Shown one piece after another: positions 37,770 to 47,410 of a DNA stretch of 64,000 nt. Source of the DNA: Flavobacterium akiainvivens (lineage in GTDB: Bacteria; Bacteroidota; Bacteroidia; Flavobacteriales; Flavobacteriaceae); contig NZ_LIYD01000005.1 in the NCBI RefSeq assembly GCF_001278115.1, forward strand, positions 247,906 through 311,905, written 5' to 3'. The notes beneath the pieces are model-generated. The model ran no database searches, was not told where the DNA came from, and worked only from the letters and a program-made list of their open reading frames with translations. Position numbers and translations under genes: made by a program. Positions within the stretch are counted from its first letter, which is position 1. Every line of letters begins with the position of its first letter.

Positions 37770-39254
37770 TTAAGATACTATGTATTGCAGGTATTCTTCT
37801 ACCGACTGGTAGTTGTTTGCCTGTAGTTTTTTCTTGAGCCTCATCTTGCAGGCCCTTACGCTTTGTGGCGAAATGCCCAGTATACTGGCCATATCAGTGC
37901 CGTTAAGCTGCAGGCGCATAAGCACCAGGATGCGTATTTCGGCTTCGGTAACGGCAATGCCGCTTTGCTTAATCCTGCTGAAAAAATCAGGGTAAATGGC
38001 CCTGAAACGCACCTTGAATTTGTCCCAGCCGTCATCGGTAAATATCTTATGCTCAAGCAGTTCGGTTACATCATAGTCGGGGTCTGTGGCGGGTTCTATA
38101 CCGTTTGGCTCCTGTAATTTGTTGATTATGTTGTTTTTATGTGTAAGGTCTATAATGTAGGTTTTAAGTTCTTCTTCCTTAACCTGTATGAGTTGCAGGG
38201 AGTTTTGCAGCTGTAGTTCCAGCTGTTTCTTACGGAACCTGATGATAGAGAGGTACCTGTATACAAAAAATGCCGAAATAAGCAGCGCAATAACCACGCT
38301 TACTGCAATGAGCATCAGCCTGTTATTGGCAATTTCTTTTTCGTTTTGCAGGTTTTTAATGCGCAGGTTTTTTACCTCAATGCCCAGTTTTGCCTGGTAT
38401 TGGGAGAGGAGGTTGCTCTGGTTGGCTTCCATAACCTCTTTTTCCACATCATAGTGCTTCTTGAAATAATACAGCGCCGAATCGGGTACCTGGAACAGGT
38501 CATAATTACGGGAAAGCTCGCGCAGGCCTTCACTTATGCGCACTTTGCTTTTTACTTTGTAGCTAAGGTTCAGGCATTTGTGTCCTGCCCACAGGGCTTT
38601 TTCTTTGTTACCCTGTTTGGCATAAACGGTGCTGAGGTTTTGGTAGGCCGTAGCCATACCTTCAGAATAGTTAATTTTTTTGCATTCTTCTAAAGACAGC
38701 AGGTAGTAGTTCAGGGCGGGGTCAAACGCGCCAGATAGCCGGTATATTTGCCCCTGGTTGTTGTAGGCAATGGCCAGGTCACGCGGTTCTTTAAGCTCTT
38801 TAAAAATTTGTATGGCCTCATTATTGTCTTTAAAGGCGGTGTTAAAATCCCGTTGTTCCTTTAAAATGAGCGACTTATTGGTAAGTGTAAGGCCCAGCAG
38901 CCTTTTCATACCGGTTTTTTCGGCCAGGGTGGCGGCTTCTGTATAGCACTCCATTGCGGCGGTGTTGTTCTCCAGGCGCCAGTGTACCAGCCCCAGGTTG
39001 TTGAGCAGGGTAGCCATTTCCTGTTCGTTACCCGATGCCTTTACCTGTTTATAAGCCTGTGTAAAATAGTTAAGTGCCTCCTGGTAGTTGCCCATGCGCC
39101 ACTGCTCATTACCCATATTAGTAAGCACTGCCGATACCTGTTTTTCAGGCTGGCTTTTAGGGGCAGTACTATTCCCCTCGTTTTTAGTGCAGGCCACAAC
39201 CAGCAGCAAAAAACACAGCCCGGTTAACCATTTTGCTTTATTTAAATTTGGCAT
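37770..39254 (-). CDS. TPR/transmembrane/HTH regulator
   Basis: The open frame reaches 39263 only through a TTG; the ATG at 39254 (494 residues, MPNLNKAKW) is the sensible start. A lipoprotein-like signal (LLVVAC) is followed by TPR repeats (about 40-270), a coiled segment, a membrane helix (about 309-331), another coil and a C-terminal LuxR-like HTH (VTEAEIRILVLMRLQL, then MASILGISPQSVRACKMRL). This build is common in Bacteroidota: an outer TPR sensor joined to an inner DNA-binding domain. The start codon lies in a perfect hairpin (39241-39270). A neighbouring T9SS-exported protein (39340) is in the same direction upstream, but a terminator separates them. Confidence 0.88.
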   Translation of the reverse strand: MPNLNKAKWLTGLCFLLLVVACTKNEGNSTAPKSQPEKQVSAVLTNMGNEQWRMGNYQEALNYFTQAYKQVKASGNEQEMATLLNNLGLVHWRLENNTAAMECYTEAATLAEKTGMKRLLGLTLTNKSLILKEQRDFNTAFKDNNEAIQIFKELKEPRDLAIAYNNQGQIYRLSGAFDPALNYYLLSLEECKKINYSEGMATAYQNLSTVYAKQGNKEKALWAGHKCLNLSYKVKSKVRISEGLRELSRNYDLFQVPDSALYYFKKHYDVEKEVMEANQSNLLSQYQAKLGIEVKNLRIKNLQNEKEIANNRLMLIAVSVVIALLISAFFVYRYLSIIRFRKKQLELQLQNSLQLIQVKEEELKTYIIDLTHKNNIINKLQEPNGIEPATDPDYDVTELLEHKIFTDDGWDKFKVRFRAIYPDFFSRIKQSGIAVTEAEIRILVLMRLQLNGTDMASILGISPQSVRACKMRLKKKLQANNYQSVEEYLQYIVS

Positions 39255-39270
39255 AAGGGCCAAATTTAAA
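39241..39270 (-). promoter_or_regulatory. Perfect hairpin over the start codon of the TPR/HTH gene
   Basis: Arms TTTAAATTTGGC (39241-39252) and GCCAAATTTAAA (39259-39270) are exactly complementary, 12 bp, with a 6-nt loop. On the minus-strand mRNA the AUG (39254-39252) straddles the loop and the descending arm. The AU-rich stem would hinder initiation and could melt with temperature or be opened by a factor. It could also be a DNA dyad for a regulator. Confidence 0.65.
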
Positions 39271-39290
39271 TTTTATACTGCACAAAACAT

Positions 39291-39318
39291 AAAAAGGCCC
39301 CGGTTTTAACGGGGCCTT
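39291..39318 (-). terminator. Terminator after the beta-propeller protein
   Basis: On the minus strand a 9-bp stem (39318-39310 with 39302-39294, AAGGCCCCG type) with loop TTAAAAC is followed by a T-run. It ends the transcript of the gene at 39340-42498. Confidence 0.85.
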
Positions 39319-39339
39319 TATTCTTTTTGATTGATAAAC

Positions 39340-42300
39340 CTATTTTATAACCATTTTGCGGGCCTGTTTAAAGCCGTTATATTCTATCTGGTAAAAATAG
39401 ATACCCGGGGCTAACCCTTTGGTATCAAATGTTATAGTGTTACTGCCTGAAGCATAAATATCATTGGCAATTTCCCTTATGTACCTGCCCTGGGCGTTGT
39501 ATAGCCTTAATGCCGCTTTGCCGCCGTTTACAAGCGTAAAAGGTATTGACGTAACTTCGCGCACCGGGTTAGGATAATTTTGTCCCAGTATATTGTGTTG
39601 TGTATCAGGGGTTAATTCACCGGGAAGGCCAAGGGTGCCATCGTGTTCGGTTTCAAAAAAATAGGTACCCTGATAAAAAGCCTGGTTGCTCACACTGCCT
39701 GCCAAAAGCAGCCTGTTATCAGGATGCGGCACAAGCCTTTCGCCATAAAACTCGGCATATTCAGGGCCTACAAAAAATGCCTCATTGCTGTTTTCGCCAT
39801 TAGAATCAACCGTTACAAGAGATGCTATAGGGAAGGGCATATTGAAAATTTTATGCGGAAACGGGTCAACAATTGCCTGGTTCATTATGTAGCATACATC
39901 AGATCCATCTATATGGAAATCATTATAATAGCGCATATTTTCTGATGCAAAATCCCAAAGCAGTTCTCCGTCAGCGGTATATTTTACAAGCGTGTTGTGT
40001 ATATCGCCATTATCGGCAAGGCTGTAGCCCACTACCACTATATCGCCGTTACTGAATGGTTTAACGGTATACGAGCGTTCGTTTCTTTCGCTTTCGCCAA
40101 AGGTATCGCTCCACAGTACTTCGCCTGTAGCGCTTATTTTTGCGGTTATAATATCTTCGTAAAAAGTGGTGCTGTTTTGTGTGTAGCCGTTTATGTAAAG
40201 GCTGTTATCGGCTGCAATATACAGGTCGGTTCCGCGCGATGACCCTCCCTCAACGGGCACTGATGCAATCCAGCCCGGTGTACCATCGGCATTAAACTGT
40301 ACTGCTGTAAGGTTTACAACCTGTGCCATAAAGGTTCCACTGCCGTGTGAACCGGCAAGTATCAGGCGGCCATCACTATCAACTTTGCCTGCACTTATCT
40401 GGTAAATGTTGTTGCCGCTAATGCCCGGCATAAAGGTTTTCCATTGCTGGGAACCATCGCCTTTAAGCTTAATGCCTACAAAAGACGGATCTGCACTGTC
40501 CTCATTCTCAAGGGCCGTGCCGCCAAGGAATACCGAACCATCGGCCTGTGGGGCTAAAACATATACAGTGGGGTTGTACAACTCAATTTGAGCCGACCAA
40601 AGTTGTGTGCCTTCCGGCGAAAGCTTAATAACCTTTAGCTGTGGCGGATAAGCTTCAAAACCGGGCAGCAGGCACACGTAAGCGTTTCCGTTAGCATCAG
40701 TACTACCTATAATGCCTTCGGCAGGGTTGCCGTTTTCTGCGTTGAATGCCACATTCCAGTCTATGTTGCCTTCTGAATCGTGCTTTACAATAAAGTAATT
40801 GGCATTTAGCATATTATCGCTAAATGTATAGTAAGAACCGGTAGAAAACGTATTGCCGTTACCATCGGCAAACGAGTTGAGCATAGATGCACCCGGCGAA
40901 CCAAGGTTGGTGTAGGTGGCGCTCCAGTCTGTTACGGGGGCGGTGGTGCCAAAGCCAGATTTTACGGTTTCGAAAACAGGGCCGCTTTCGCTGTAAAATG
41001 AGTTTACGGTAAAATATACATTGCCTTCATTATCAACACCTGTACCGGCCATTTCGCCCATGCTGGCAGTGCCGGTGGCGGTAGATATTACAAAAGCAGC
41101 CTGGCCTAAAAGGTCGCCTTCCGGTGTATATTTGTAGGCACGTGCGGCCATATCCTGCTCCCATTCTTCGGCACCAGGGGTCATGCCGCCAGCCGATACC
41201 ACAATATTGCCTTCCGCATCAAAAGCTAACCGGGCATTTGCCGTTTCAATAAGATTTGTGGTTTCTTCAACCCAGTTTTGGGTACCGTCAGTATCATACG
41301 ATATCAGTACGGTACCGTCATCGGCAAAACCGCCCAGGTGGCTTCCGGCAACATATAGCGTGTTGTTATTAAGGCCAATTCTCCAGCCCAGGGTTACCTC
41401 AGTACCGCTTTTGTAGGTTTCAACCCATTGTTGTTCTCCTGCGGCATTATATTTAATAGTGCCTATGCGGTTAATAAACGTATCAAAAGTACCGGTAACA
41501 TAAATGTTGCCATCGGCATCGGTAATAACGGCGCGGGGTACAGAGTTGGTTACATCAGCTACGTTATCAGGGTCGGTACTCTCATAGTTATAGGCCTGTT
41601 CCCATAGCTTTGTGCCCTGCGGGTTATACTTAATAGTGTGGTAGTTAAGCCAGCCGTTTTCATTAGGGCTGTAACCGGTAACAATCACATTATTGCCGGC
41701 ATCTACCGCAATGGCCGTAGCTTCGTTCCAGGTATCATCGCCGGCTGGGTTTTCGGTATGGTGCCACTGTTCAGCACCGCTGCTGTTGTATTTAAGGGTA
41801 ATGTAATCAACCGAATTGCCCGACCATGCAATGCCCGCAATGTAAACACTTCCATCAGCACCTATGGCCATACTGTTAGGCACTTCAATCCCTTCGGCAC
41901 CATTGTCAAAAGTGGTATCCCAAAGTTTGGTACCGTCCGGTGAATATTTAATCACACGGATATCCATATCGTTACCATTCCATTTAAGGCCCGATGCTAT
42001 TATGTTGCCCGAATTATCAAAGGCTATGTTCATGCCATATTCAACAGCATACATAGCAGCAGGTTCGCGTTCTTCCCACAGTATTTCGCCACCTGGGCTT
42101 ACTTTCATGGTAAAGAAATCTCCCGCAGGGTGGTCCTCGTTAGTACTGCCCCCGGTAATGTATGTGTTTCCAGCGCCATCTGTAACCGATGCATAGGGCA
42201 CATTGTTGCCTTTGTAGGCTTCGCCGCCATAAAATTCATAATTGTTAGAAAGGGTGGTGTACTGTGGGGTTTGTATGCCCATTTGCTGCAACATTTTTTG

Positions 42301-42498
42301 CTGCGGGCTGGTAACAGGCGCTTTGCTGTAATTGGGTTTAAAGGCCTTCCACTTCATGAGCGAGGCCACTGCGCCGCCGGTTTTTGAAACCTCATAACCG
42401 GGTTGCGACTCCAGCCCGCTTTGCGCTGCCGACACCAATGGAAATGCCGCAACGGCCAGCAAGCCGAAGATGTGCTTAGTAGTAAATTTCATATTCAT
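39340..42498 (-). CDS. Secreted SBBP/beta-propeller repeat protein with type A T9SS sorting domain
   Basis: 1052 residues. Signal peptide (about 1-25, LVSAAQ), then many repeats of about 50 residues with the theme 'D..GN.YvtG......D....K.s..G...W', typical of SBBP-type beta-propellers (for example DGAGNTYITGGS and ADGSVYIAGIA). The last 80 residues are a type A sorting domain (YPNPVREVTSIPF, LYNAQGRYI, APGIYFYQI, KMVIK) for type IX secretion. Probably a surface or secreted binding protein; no catalytic motif is seen. Upstream TAAATTTA may be the -7 element. Confidence 0.9.
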   Translation of the reverse strand: MNMKFTTKHIFGLLAVAAFPLVSAAQSGLESQPGYEVSKTGGAVASLMKWKAFKPNYSKAPVTSPQQKMLQQMGIQTPQYTTLSNNYEFYGGEAYKGNNVPYASVTDGAGNTYITGGSTNEDHPAGDFFTMKVSPGGEILWEEREPAAMYAVEYGMNIAFDNSGNIIASGLKWNGNDMDIRVIKYSPDGTKLWDTTFDNGAEGIEVPNSMAIGADGSVYIAGIAWSGNSVDYITLKYNSSGAEQWHHTENPAGDDTWNEATAIAVDAGNNVIVTGYSPNENGWLNYHTIKYNPQGTKLWEQAYNYESTDPDNVADVTNSVPRAVITDADGNIYVTGTFDTFINRIGTIKYNAAGEQQWVETYKSGTEVTLGWRIGLNNNTLYVAGSHLGGFADDGTVLISYDTDGTQNWVEETTNLIETANARLAFDAEGNIVVSAGGMTPGAEEWEQDMAARAYKYTPEGDLLGQAAFVISTATGTASMGEMAGTGVDNEGNVYFTVNSFYSESGPVFETVKSGFGTTAPVTDWSATYTNLGSPGASMLNSFADGNGNTFSTGSYYTFSDNMLNANYFIVKHDSEGNIDWNVAFNAENGNPAEGIIGSTDANGNAYVCLLPGFEAYPPQLKVIKLSPEGTQLWSAQIELYNPTVYVLAPQADGSVFLGGTALENEDSADPSFVGIKLKGDGSQQWKTFMPGISGNNIYQISAGKVDSDGRLILAGSHGSGTFMAQVVNLTAVQFNADGTPGWIASVPVEGGSSRGTDLYIAADNSLYINGYTQNSTTFYEDIITAKISATGEVLWSDTFGESERNERSYTVKPFSNGDIVVVGYSLADNGDIHNTLVKYTADGELLWDFASENMRYYNDFHIDGSDVCYIMNQAIVDPFPHKIFNMPFPIASLVTVDSNGENSNEAFFVGPEYAEFYGERLVPHPDNRLLLAGSVSNQAFYQGTYFFETEHDGTLGLPGELTPDTQHNILGQNYPNPVREVTSIPFTLVNGGKAALRLYNAQGRYIREIANDIYASGSNTITFDTKGLAPGIYFYQIEYNGFKQARKMVIK

Positions 42499-42594
42499 AG
42501 AATTTATTGGTATATGTAAATTTACTGTAGTATAGTGGTTTTATAGAGTTTTACAGTGTAGACAATAGTGTAGACAAATGCATACAATTTGCCG

Positions 42595-44040
42595 TTATAA
42601 CAGCTTTAGCAGTATGCGTATGCTAAAAAGTATAACCAATGCCGCTACCAGCAATAGCGCTGTTTTTCGCGGTAATTTACCCGACAGCCGGGCTGCAAGC
42701 GGTGCTGCAATACTGCCGCCCACTATTATGCCCGACAGGGTGGCCCAGTGTGTTATGCCTAATGAAGTAAAAAAGGTTAGGGCCGCAGCAAAGGTTACAA
42801 AAAACTCAGACAGGCTAACGGTGCCAACCACAAAATTCATTTTTCTGCCTTTGGCCAAAAGGGTAGAGGTAACTATTGGCCCCCAGCCGCCCCCGGCAAA
42901 AGAATCCATAAAGCCCCCGGTAAAACCTAATAGGCCCACCTTTTTAATTTTAGATTTGGCGCGGATGTTTTTAAGGGCAAGGTATATAAGCCGGAACCCA
43001 ATGACAAGTGCGTAGACTGATACTCCAACATAGGCAAAAGTTTCATACGTATTGCCCAGGTATATAAGCAGCAACGCCCCGCTTACCGCCCCTATAACAC
43101 CGGGTATAGCCAGCCAGATGAGCAGTTTTTTGTTGACGTTGCCAAATTTATAATGGGTGTAGCCGCTTACTGCACTCGAAAATACCTCGGCGGTGTGTAT
43201 GCTGCTGCTTATTACGGGCAGGTTTACGCCAAAAAGCATCATCATGGTAGAACACATAATGCCATAGCCCATGCCCAGTGCGCCATCTACCAATTGTGCA
43301 ACAAAACCCACCGCAAGCATAATGAAAAACTCTACAGGTATGCCCTGCGCCAGTTTAAACAGCTCCGGGCCAGATATTACAGCAGAAAGGCTGTAGCCCA
43401 CCACAAAGACTATAAACAATAAAGATATACCCGTTATGGCCCTTTTATTGGTAGAAAGGCTGTTGTGCTTTGCTGCAAGCGGTGCTGTTATCTTGTTCAG
43501 CTCTTTTAGTTTAGAACTGAAATCTCCCGTATGGGCATTCCTGAGTTTGTTGAGCTGTTCAATAGTAGCATCTACCTCATCAGGTATAACCTGCTCAAAA
43601 TACTCGCGCAGCCTGCGGGCCATTACGGGTGATTTACCATTGGTAGAAAAAGCTACCTTAAGGCTGCCCTTGTTTACTATAGAACCCAGGTAAAAATCAC
43701 ACAATGCAGGCTGGTCGGCCGCGTTTACCAGCAATCCCCGTTGTTTTGCCAGTTGCCGTATGCCTGTATTCAGTGGGGTATTGGCAGTGGCAATAATAAT
43801 AAAATCGGCATGGTTTACATCCTGCGGCTCAAAATTGCGCACTATGGCCTGTACGTTTTCATTTACAGCAATTACCGGCTTGAGATCGGGGTGCAGCTCG
43901 GGCGACACTATGGTAATGGCCACATTGGGGTTTTGTTTGAGCAGGGTAAGCGTTTTTTCAAGCCCCACCTTACCGCCGCCCACTATAAGGAAGCGGGCGG
44001 TTTCAGTCTTAAGAAATATGGGGAACAGCGTGTTTTTCAT
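42595..44040 (-). CDS. Siroheme synthase N-terminal domain fused to a TSUP (TauE/SafE) transporter
   Basis: The open frame reaches 44223, but the ATG at 44040 (481 residues, MKNTLFPIFLKTE) is the natural start; the longer form would run deep into cysI. Residues 1-195 are the CysG N-terminal part (RFLIVGGGKVGLEK, LVNAADQPALCDFYLGSI, GKSPVMARRLRE), a precorrin-2 dehydrogenase/ferrochelatase that makes siroheme for the sulfite reductase. Residues about 215-481 are a TSUP membrane transporter (VGFVAQLVDGALGMGYG, GGFMDSFAGGGWGPIV), a family linked to sulfite and sulfonate movement. One protein thus joins cofactor making and a sulfur-compound carrier. It is the last gene of the cysteine operon, 19 bp after cysI. 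Confidence 0.88.
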   Translation of the reverse strand: MKNTLFPIFLKTETARFLIVGGGKVGLEKTLTLLKQNPNVAITIVSPELHPDLKPVIAVNENVQAIVRNFEPQDVNHADFIIIATANTPLNTGIRQLAKQRGLLVNAADQPALCDFYLGSIVNKGSLKVAFSTNGKSPVMARRLREYFEQVIPDEVDATIEQLNKLRNAHTGDFSSKLKELNKITAPLAAKHNSLSTNKRAITGISLLFIVFVVGYSLSAVISGPELFKLAQGIPVEFFIMLAVGFVAQLVDGALGMGYGIMCSTMMMLFGVNLPVISSSIHTAEVFSSAVSGYTHYKFGNVNKKLLIWLAIPGVIGAVSGALLLIYLGNTYETFAYVGVSVYALVIGFRLIYLALKNIRAKSKIKKVGLLGFTGGFMDSFAGGGWGPIVTSTLLAKGRKMNFVVGTVSLSEFFVTFAAALTFFTSLGITHWATLSGIIVGGSIAAPLAARLSGKLPRKTALLLVAALVILFSIRILLKLL

Positions 44041-44059
44041 TTTCTGTGCATTCAATAGT

Positions 44060-45703
44060 TTAATTTGCGAAGTAAGTGCGGTGGGTATAATCGCCAAAGG
44101 TTTCGCCAATGTTCCTCTCCGCAGCAAAGCGTTCAAAAAGCAAATCAGCCTCATAGAGTATCTGGGCTTCATCAAGTTTTTCCTTATACAGCTTGTTAAG
44201 GCGTTCGCCAAAACGGTCGCCACCCACCATAAGGTTGTACTGCCCGGGCGCAGTGCCTATAAAGCCTATTTCGGCAACATAGGGCCTGCCGCATCCGTTA
44301 GGGCATCCGGTCATCCTTATCACAATATCATCGTCAAGCAGGTTGTGGCGTTCCAGCAGCGGTTCGAGTTTGGTAACCAGTTCCGGCAGGTAGCGCTGTG
44401 CCTCGGCAAGTGCAAGAGGGCAGGTGGGTAGCGCCACACACGCCATTGAGTTTTTGCGCAGCCCGCTTGTAGCAGTTTCAATTTGGTGTTTTGATAGTAG
44501 TGCAGCAACGGCATCTTTATCTTCCGGGTTAATTTCCCCAAGCATCAGGTTTTGGTTAGCCGTAAAAATGAAGTTTGAAATACCAAGCAAGGCCAGTTCC
44601 GCCAGGAACGTTTTTTGATGCGGTTTTATAACACCATGCTCCACAAAAAGGGTGTAGTACCATTTGCCGTCATGCCCCTGCAGCCAGCCATAACGGTCGC
44701 TGCGTTCGGTAAAGGTGTATGGCCTTGCGTGTTGTAGTGTAAAGCCAATACGGTTTTCCAGTTCCTGCTTAAAGCCCTCAACGGTTAGCTTGTCTATAGT
44801 GTATTTTAGGCGCGAAAACTTACGGTCTTCGCGGTTGCCAAAATCACGTTGTATGGTAAGGATTTCATACACGGCTTTCAGGGTATCTTCTTCATTATCA
44901 GTAAATCCCAGTACGCTGCCCAGCCTTGAATACGTGTTAGGGTTGCCGTGCGTGGTAGCCATGCCTCCGCCCGCGACTATGTTGAAGCCTTTCAGCTCGT
45001 TGTTTTCAATAATGGCAATAAGCCCAATGTCATTGGTATACACATCTACATCGTTAGACGGCGGAATGGCAATGCCTATTTTAAACTTGCGCGGCAGGTA
45101 ACGGTCCTGGTACAGCGGGTCGGCCTCAACGGAGCGTTCGTATATTTTTTCGCCATCTATAAATACTTCATAATAGGCCTGGGTTTTAGGCAGCAGCAGT
45201 TGCGAAATTTTATCGGCATATACATACACCTGTTCATGCAGGGGCGAAAGCTGTGGGTGCGAACTTACAATCACGTTGCGGTTTACATCGCCACAGGCCG
45301 CTATTGAGTCGAGTTTTGCGGTGTTGAACGCCTGTATGGTGGGGCGCAGCTGGTGCTTTAGCAGCCCGTGCAGCTGTACCGTTTGGCGTGTGGTAATTTT
45401 AAGGGTACCGGTGCCGTATTGTTCTGATATTTCGTGCAGGGCCGTCCATTGCTCTGCTGTAATAGCCCCGCCGGGTATGCGCAGGCGAATCATGAACGAG
45501 TACAGTTTATCCAGTTTTTTTTCGGCACGTTCTGCACGGCGGTCACGGTCATCCTGCACATACATACCGTGAAATTTAACCAGCACCTGGTCGTCCGGCC
45601 TTAAGTTGCCCGTATAGTTGTCTTCCAGGCTTTGGTTTAGCGTGCCGCGAAGGCCGTCGCTGGCGGTTTTTATCTTTTCTACCGCCGATAGTTTATCGCT
45701 CAT
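44060..45703 (-). CDS. cysI: Assimilatory sulfite reductase hemoprotein
   Basis: 547 residues. Reduces sulfite to sulfide with electrons from CysJ. The siroheme/4Fe-4S ligands are complete: Cys422 and Cys428 (CVALPTC), Cys467 and Cys471 (TGCPNGC). The N-terminal half holds the substrate- and siroheme-binding motifs FMIRLRIPGG, LKITTRQTVQLHG and the repeat KLYTIDKL type. A nitrite reductase is an alternative for this fold, but cysJ (18 bp upstream), cysE and cysK in the same operon favour sulfite. The gene order cysE-cysK-cobA-cysJ-cysI places siroheme and electron supply with it. Confidence 0.93.
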   Translation of the reverse strand: MSDKLSAVEKIKTASDGLRGTLNQSLEDNYTGNLRPDDQVLVKFHGMYVQDDRDRRAERAEKKLDKLYSFMIRLRIPGGAITAEQWTALHEISEQYGTGTLKITTRQTVQLHGLLKHQLRPTIQAFNTAKLDSIAACGDVNRNVIVSSHPQLSPLHEQVYVYADKISQLLLPKTQAYYEVFIDGEKIYERSVEADPLYQDRYLPRKFKIGIAIPPSNDVDVYTNDIGLIAIIENNELKGFNIVAGGGMATTHGNPNTYSRLGSVLGFTDNEEDTLKAVYEILTIQRDFGNREDRKFSRLKYTIDKLTVEGFKQELENRIGFTLQHARPYTFTERSDRYGWLQGHDGKWYYTLFVEHGVIKPHQKTFLAELALLGISNFIFTANQNLMLGEINPEDKDAVAALLSKHQIETATSGLRKNSMACVALPTCPLALAEAQRYLPELVTKLEPLLERHNLLDDDIVIRMTGCPNGCGRPYVAEIGFIGTAPGQYNLMVGGDRFGERLNKLYKEKLDEAQILYEADLLFERFAAERNIGETFGDYTHRTYFAN

Positions 45704-45721
45704 TGTGTTAGTCTTAAATTG

Positions 45722-47410
45722 TTAGTAAACATCTTTCAGGTAGCGGCCTTCGGTTTCAAGGGTTTCCAGAACCTGTGCGGCTGCTTCGTGGCTTATGCCG
45801 CGTTGTGAGGCTATTACTTCAATAATTGCCTTTTCCACATCGGTGCTCATGGGCGATTTTTGCCCGCAGATGTACAGCACGGCGCCGTCCTGAAGCCATT
45901 GGTTAAAGGCTGCGGCTTTTTCGCGAATGCGGTCCTGGACGTAAATTTTGTGCTGCTGGTCGCGCGAAAAAGCCACATCAAGATGGGTAAGCACGCCCGA
46001 CGTTAGCCAGTCCTGTATTTCGGTCTGGTAGTAGAAATCGAGTACAAAGTGCTGTTCGCCAAAGAAAAGCCAGTTTTTGCCCTCAGCTCCGGTAGCATCG
46101 CGGTGGGCTAAAAAGCTCCTGAACGGGGCAATGCCGGTGCCGGGGCCTATCATTATGATGTCGCGGCTGTCATCGGGTAGCCTGAAGTTATTGTTACGGT
46201 GGATGTAAAAATCAAGCGGGGCATCTTTAGGAAAAGCGGTTAGGTATTGCGATGCCAGTCCTTGTTTTTCTATGCCGTTTGCAACGAAAGTGTTAAGGGT
46301 AACTGTTAAGTGTACCTCGCCGTTATGGGCTTCGGGAGATGAAGAAATAGAATACAGCCTTGGCGCTATGGGCAGCAGCAGGGCAATAAGCGCCGAAACA
46401 TCAAAATCCTGTGGCAATCCGGTTTGGGAAAGCAGGTCTTCTAAATCAGATACTTCATCGGCAAAATGGGTGTTGAGTAATGCACCAATACCCTTAACCG
46501 AACGCTTGCTTAAACCCAATATGTTCTTTTCCTCCAGCCATTGCGTGGCGGTTTTGTTTTCTCCGTTAATTACGATCAGCGTATTGGCATCTGTACCCAG
46601 AAGTTTTAATACGGCATTTATTTTAGCCGGTTCGTTTTTGGCATATATGCCAAGGGCATCGCCGGGCCGGTAGTCAACCGGTTCATCGGTAGTGATTTCT
46701 ATGTGGTGGGTTTCCTTGTTAGAGCCCGTATCATTAAGCACTATGCTGTGCGAAACAACGCCCCGGTAGGCCGTTTTGCTGTGTGCAGGTTCGGTAGGCG
46801 CTGCAACCACAGCATTGGGCTGTAACCCCGAAAAAACAGCTTCAAGGGCGGTTTCCCATTGCTGTACGTCGTCCCGGTAGCTTACATCGGCTTTAACAAG
46901 CGGCAGTATGCTTTTAGCGCCTTGTTTGGTAAGGGCTTCATCTAACAATACCGCCGCCTGGTTGAATAACGGGTATGACGAATCGCCCAGCCCAAACACG
47001 GCATACGACAGCTTATCCAGTTTGTATTGCCTTGCAGTAAGCTTTTCATAAAACGCCTGCGCATTAAGCGGAAACTCGCCTTCGCCCTGGGTACTGACGA
47101 TAAACAGGGCCAGTTCTTCTTTCTCCAGTTTTAAGGGGTCGAACCCAAAAATGTCTACTGACCTGGCATTTATCTTTTTCTTTTTGAAGGAGGCAAGCAG
47201 GCCCGATGCCACTTTCTTGGCATTACCTGTCTCTGTACCGTAAATAATAACGGGTTTTACTGCTACCGGCGCTGCAACTGGGGCAGGCAGGGCAGGGGTG
47301 TTCCTGCCCTCAAGAAAGCCGGCTATATAGCCTTTAGACCATATCAGCTCTTCGGGGGTAGCCACCTTTACCAGTTGTTTTAAAAGGGCTAATGTACTAT
47401 CCGGCAGCAT
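45722..47410 (-). CDS. cysJ: Sulfite reductase flavoprotein subunit
   Basis: 562 residues. Transfers electrons from NADPH through FAD and FMN to CysI. The flavodoxin domain starts at about residue 55 (IIYGTETGNAKKVA, FIVSTQGEGEFP, AVFGLGDSSYP); the FAD/NADPH reductase part has RLYSISSSPE, GPGTGIAPFRSFL, FGEQH and ICGQK, and ends in YLKDVY. The open frame runs back to a TTG at 47437; I take the ATG at 47410 (MLPDSTLALL). It overlaps the end of cobA by 14 bp, so the two are coupled. Confidence 0.93.
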   Translation of the reverse strand: MLPDSTLALLKQLVKVATPEELIWSKGYIAGFLEGRNTPALPAPVAAPVAVKPVIIYGTETGNAKKVASGLLASFKKKKINARSVDIFGFDPLKLEKEELALFIVSTQGEGEFPLNAQAFYEKLTARQYKLDKLSYAVFGLGDSSYPLFNQAAVLLDEALTKQGAKSILPLVKADVSYRDDVQQWETALEAVFSGLQPNAVVAAPTEPAHSKTAYRGVVSHSIVLNDTGSNKETHHIEITTDEPVDYRPGDALGIYAKNEPAKINAVLKLLGTDANTLIVINGENKTATQWLEEKNILGLSKRSVKGIGALLNTHFADEVSDLEDLLSQTGLPQDFDVSALIALLLPIAPRLYSISSSPEAHNGEVHLTVTLNTFVANGIEKQGLASQYLTAFPKDAPLDFYIHRNNNFRLPDDSRDIIMIGPGTGIAPFRSFLAHRDATGAEGKNWLFFGEQHFVLDFYYQTEIQDWLTSGVLTHLDVAFSRDQQHKIYVQDRIREKAAAFNQWLQDGAVLYICGQKSPMSTDVEKAIIEVIASQRGISHEAAAQVLETLETEGRYLKDVY

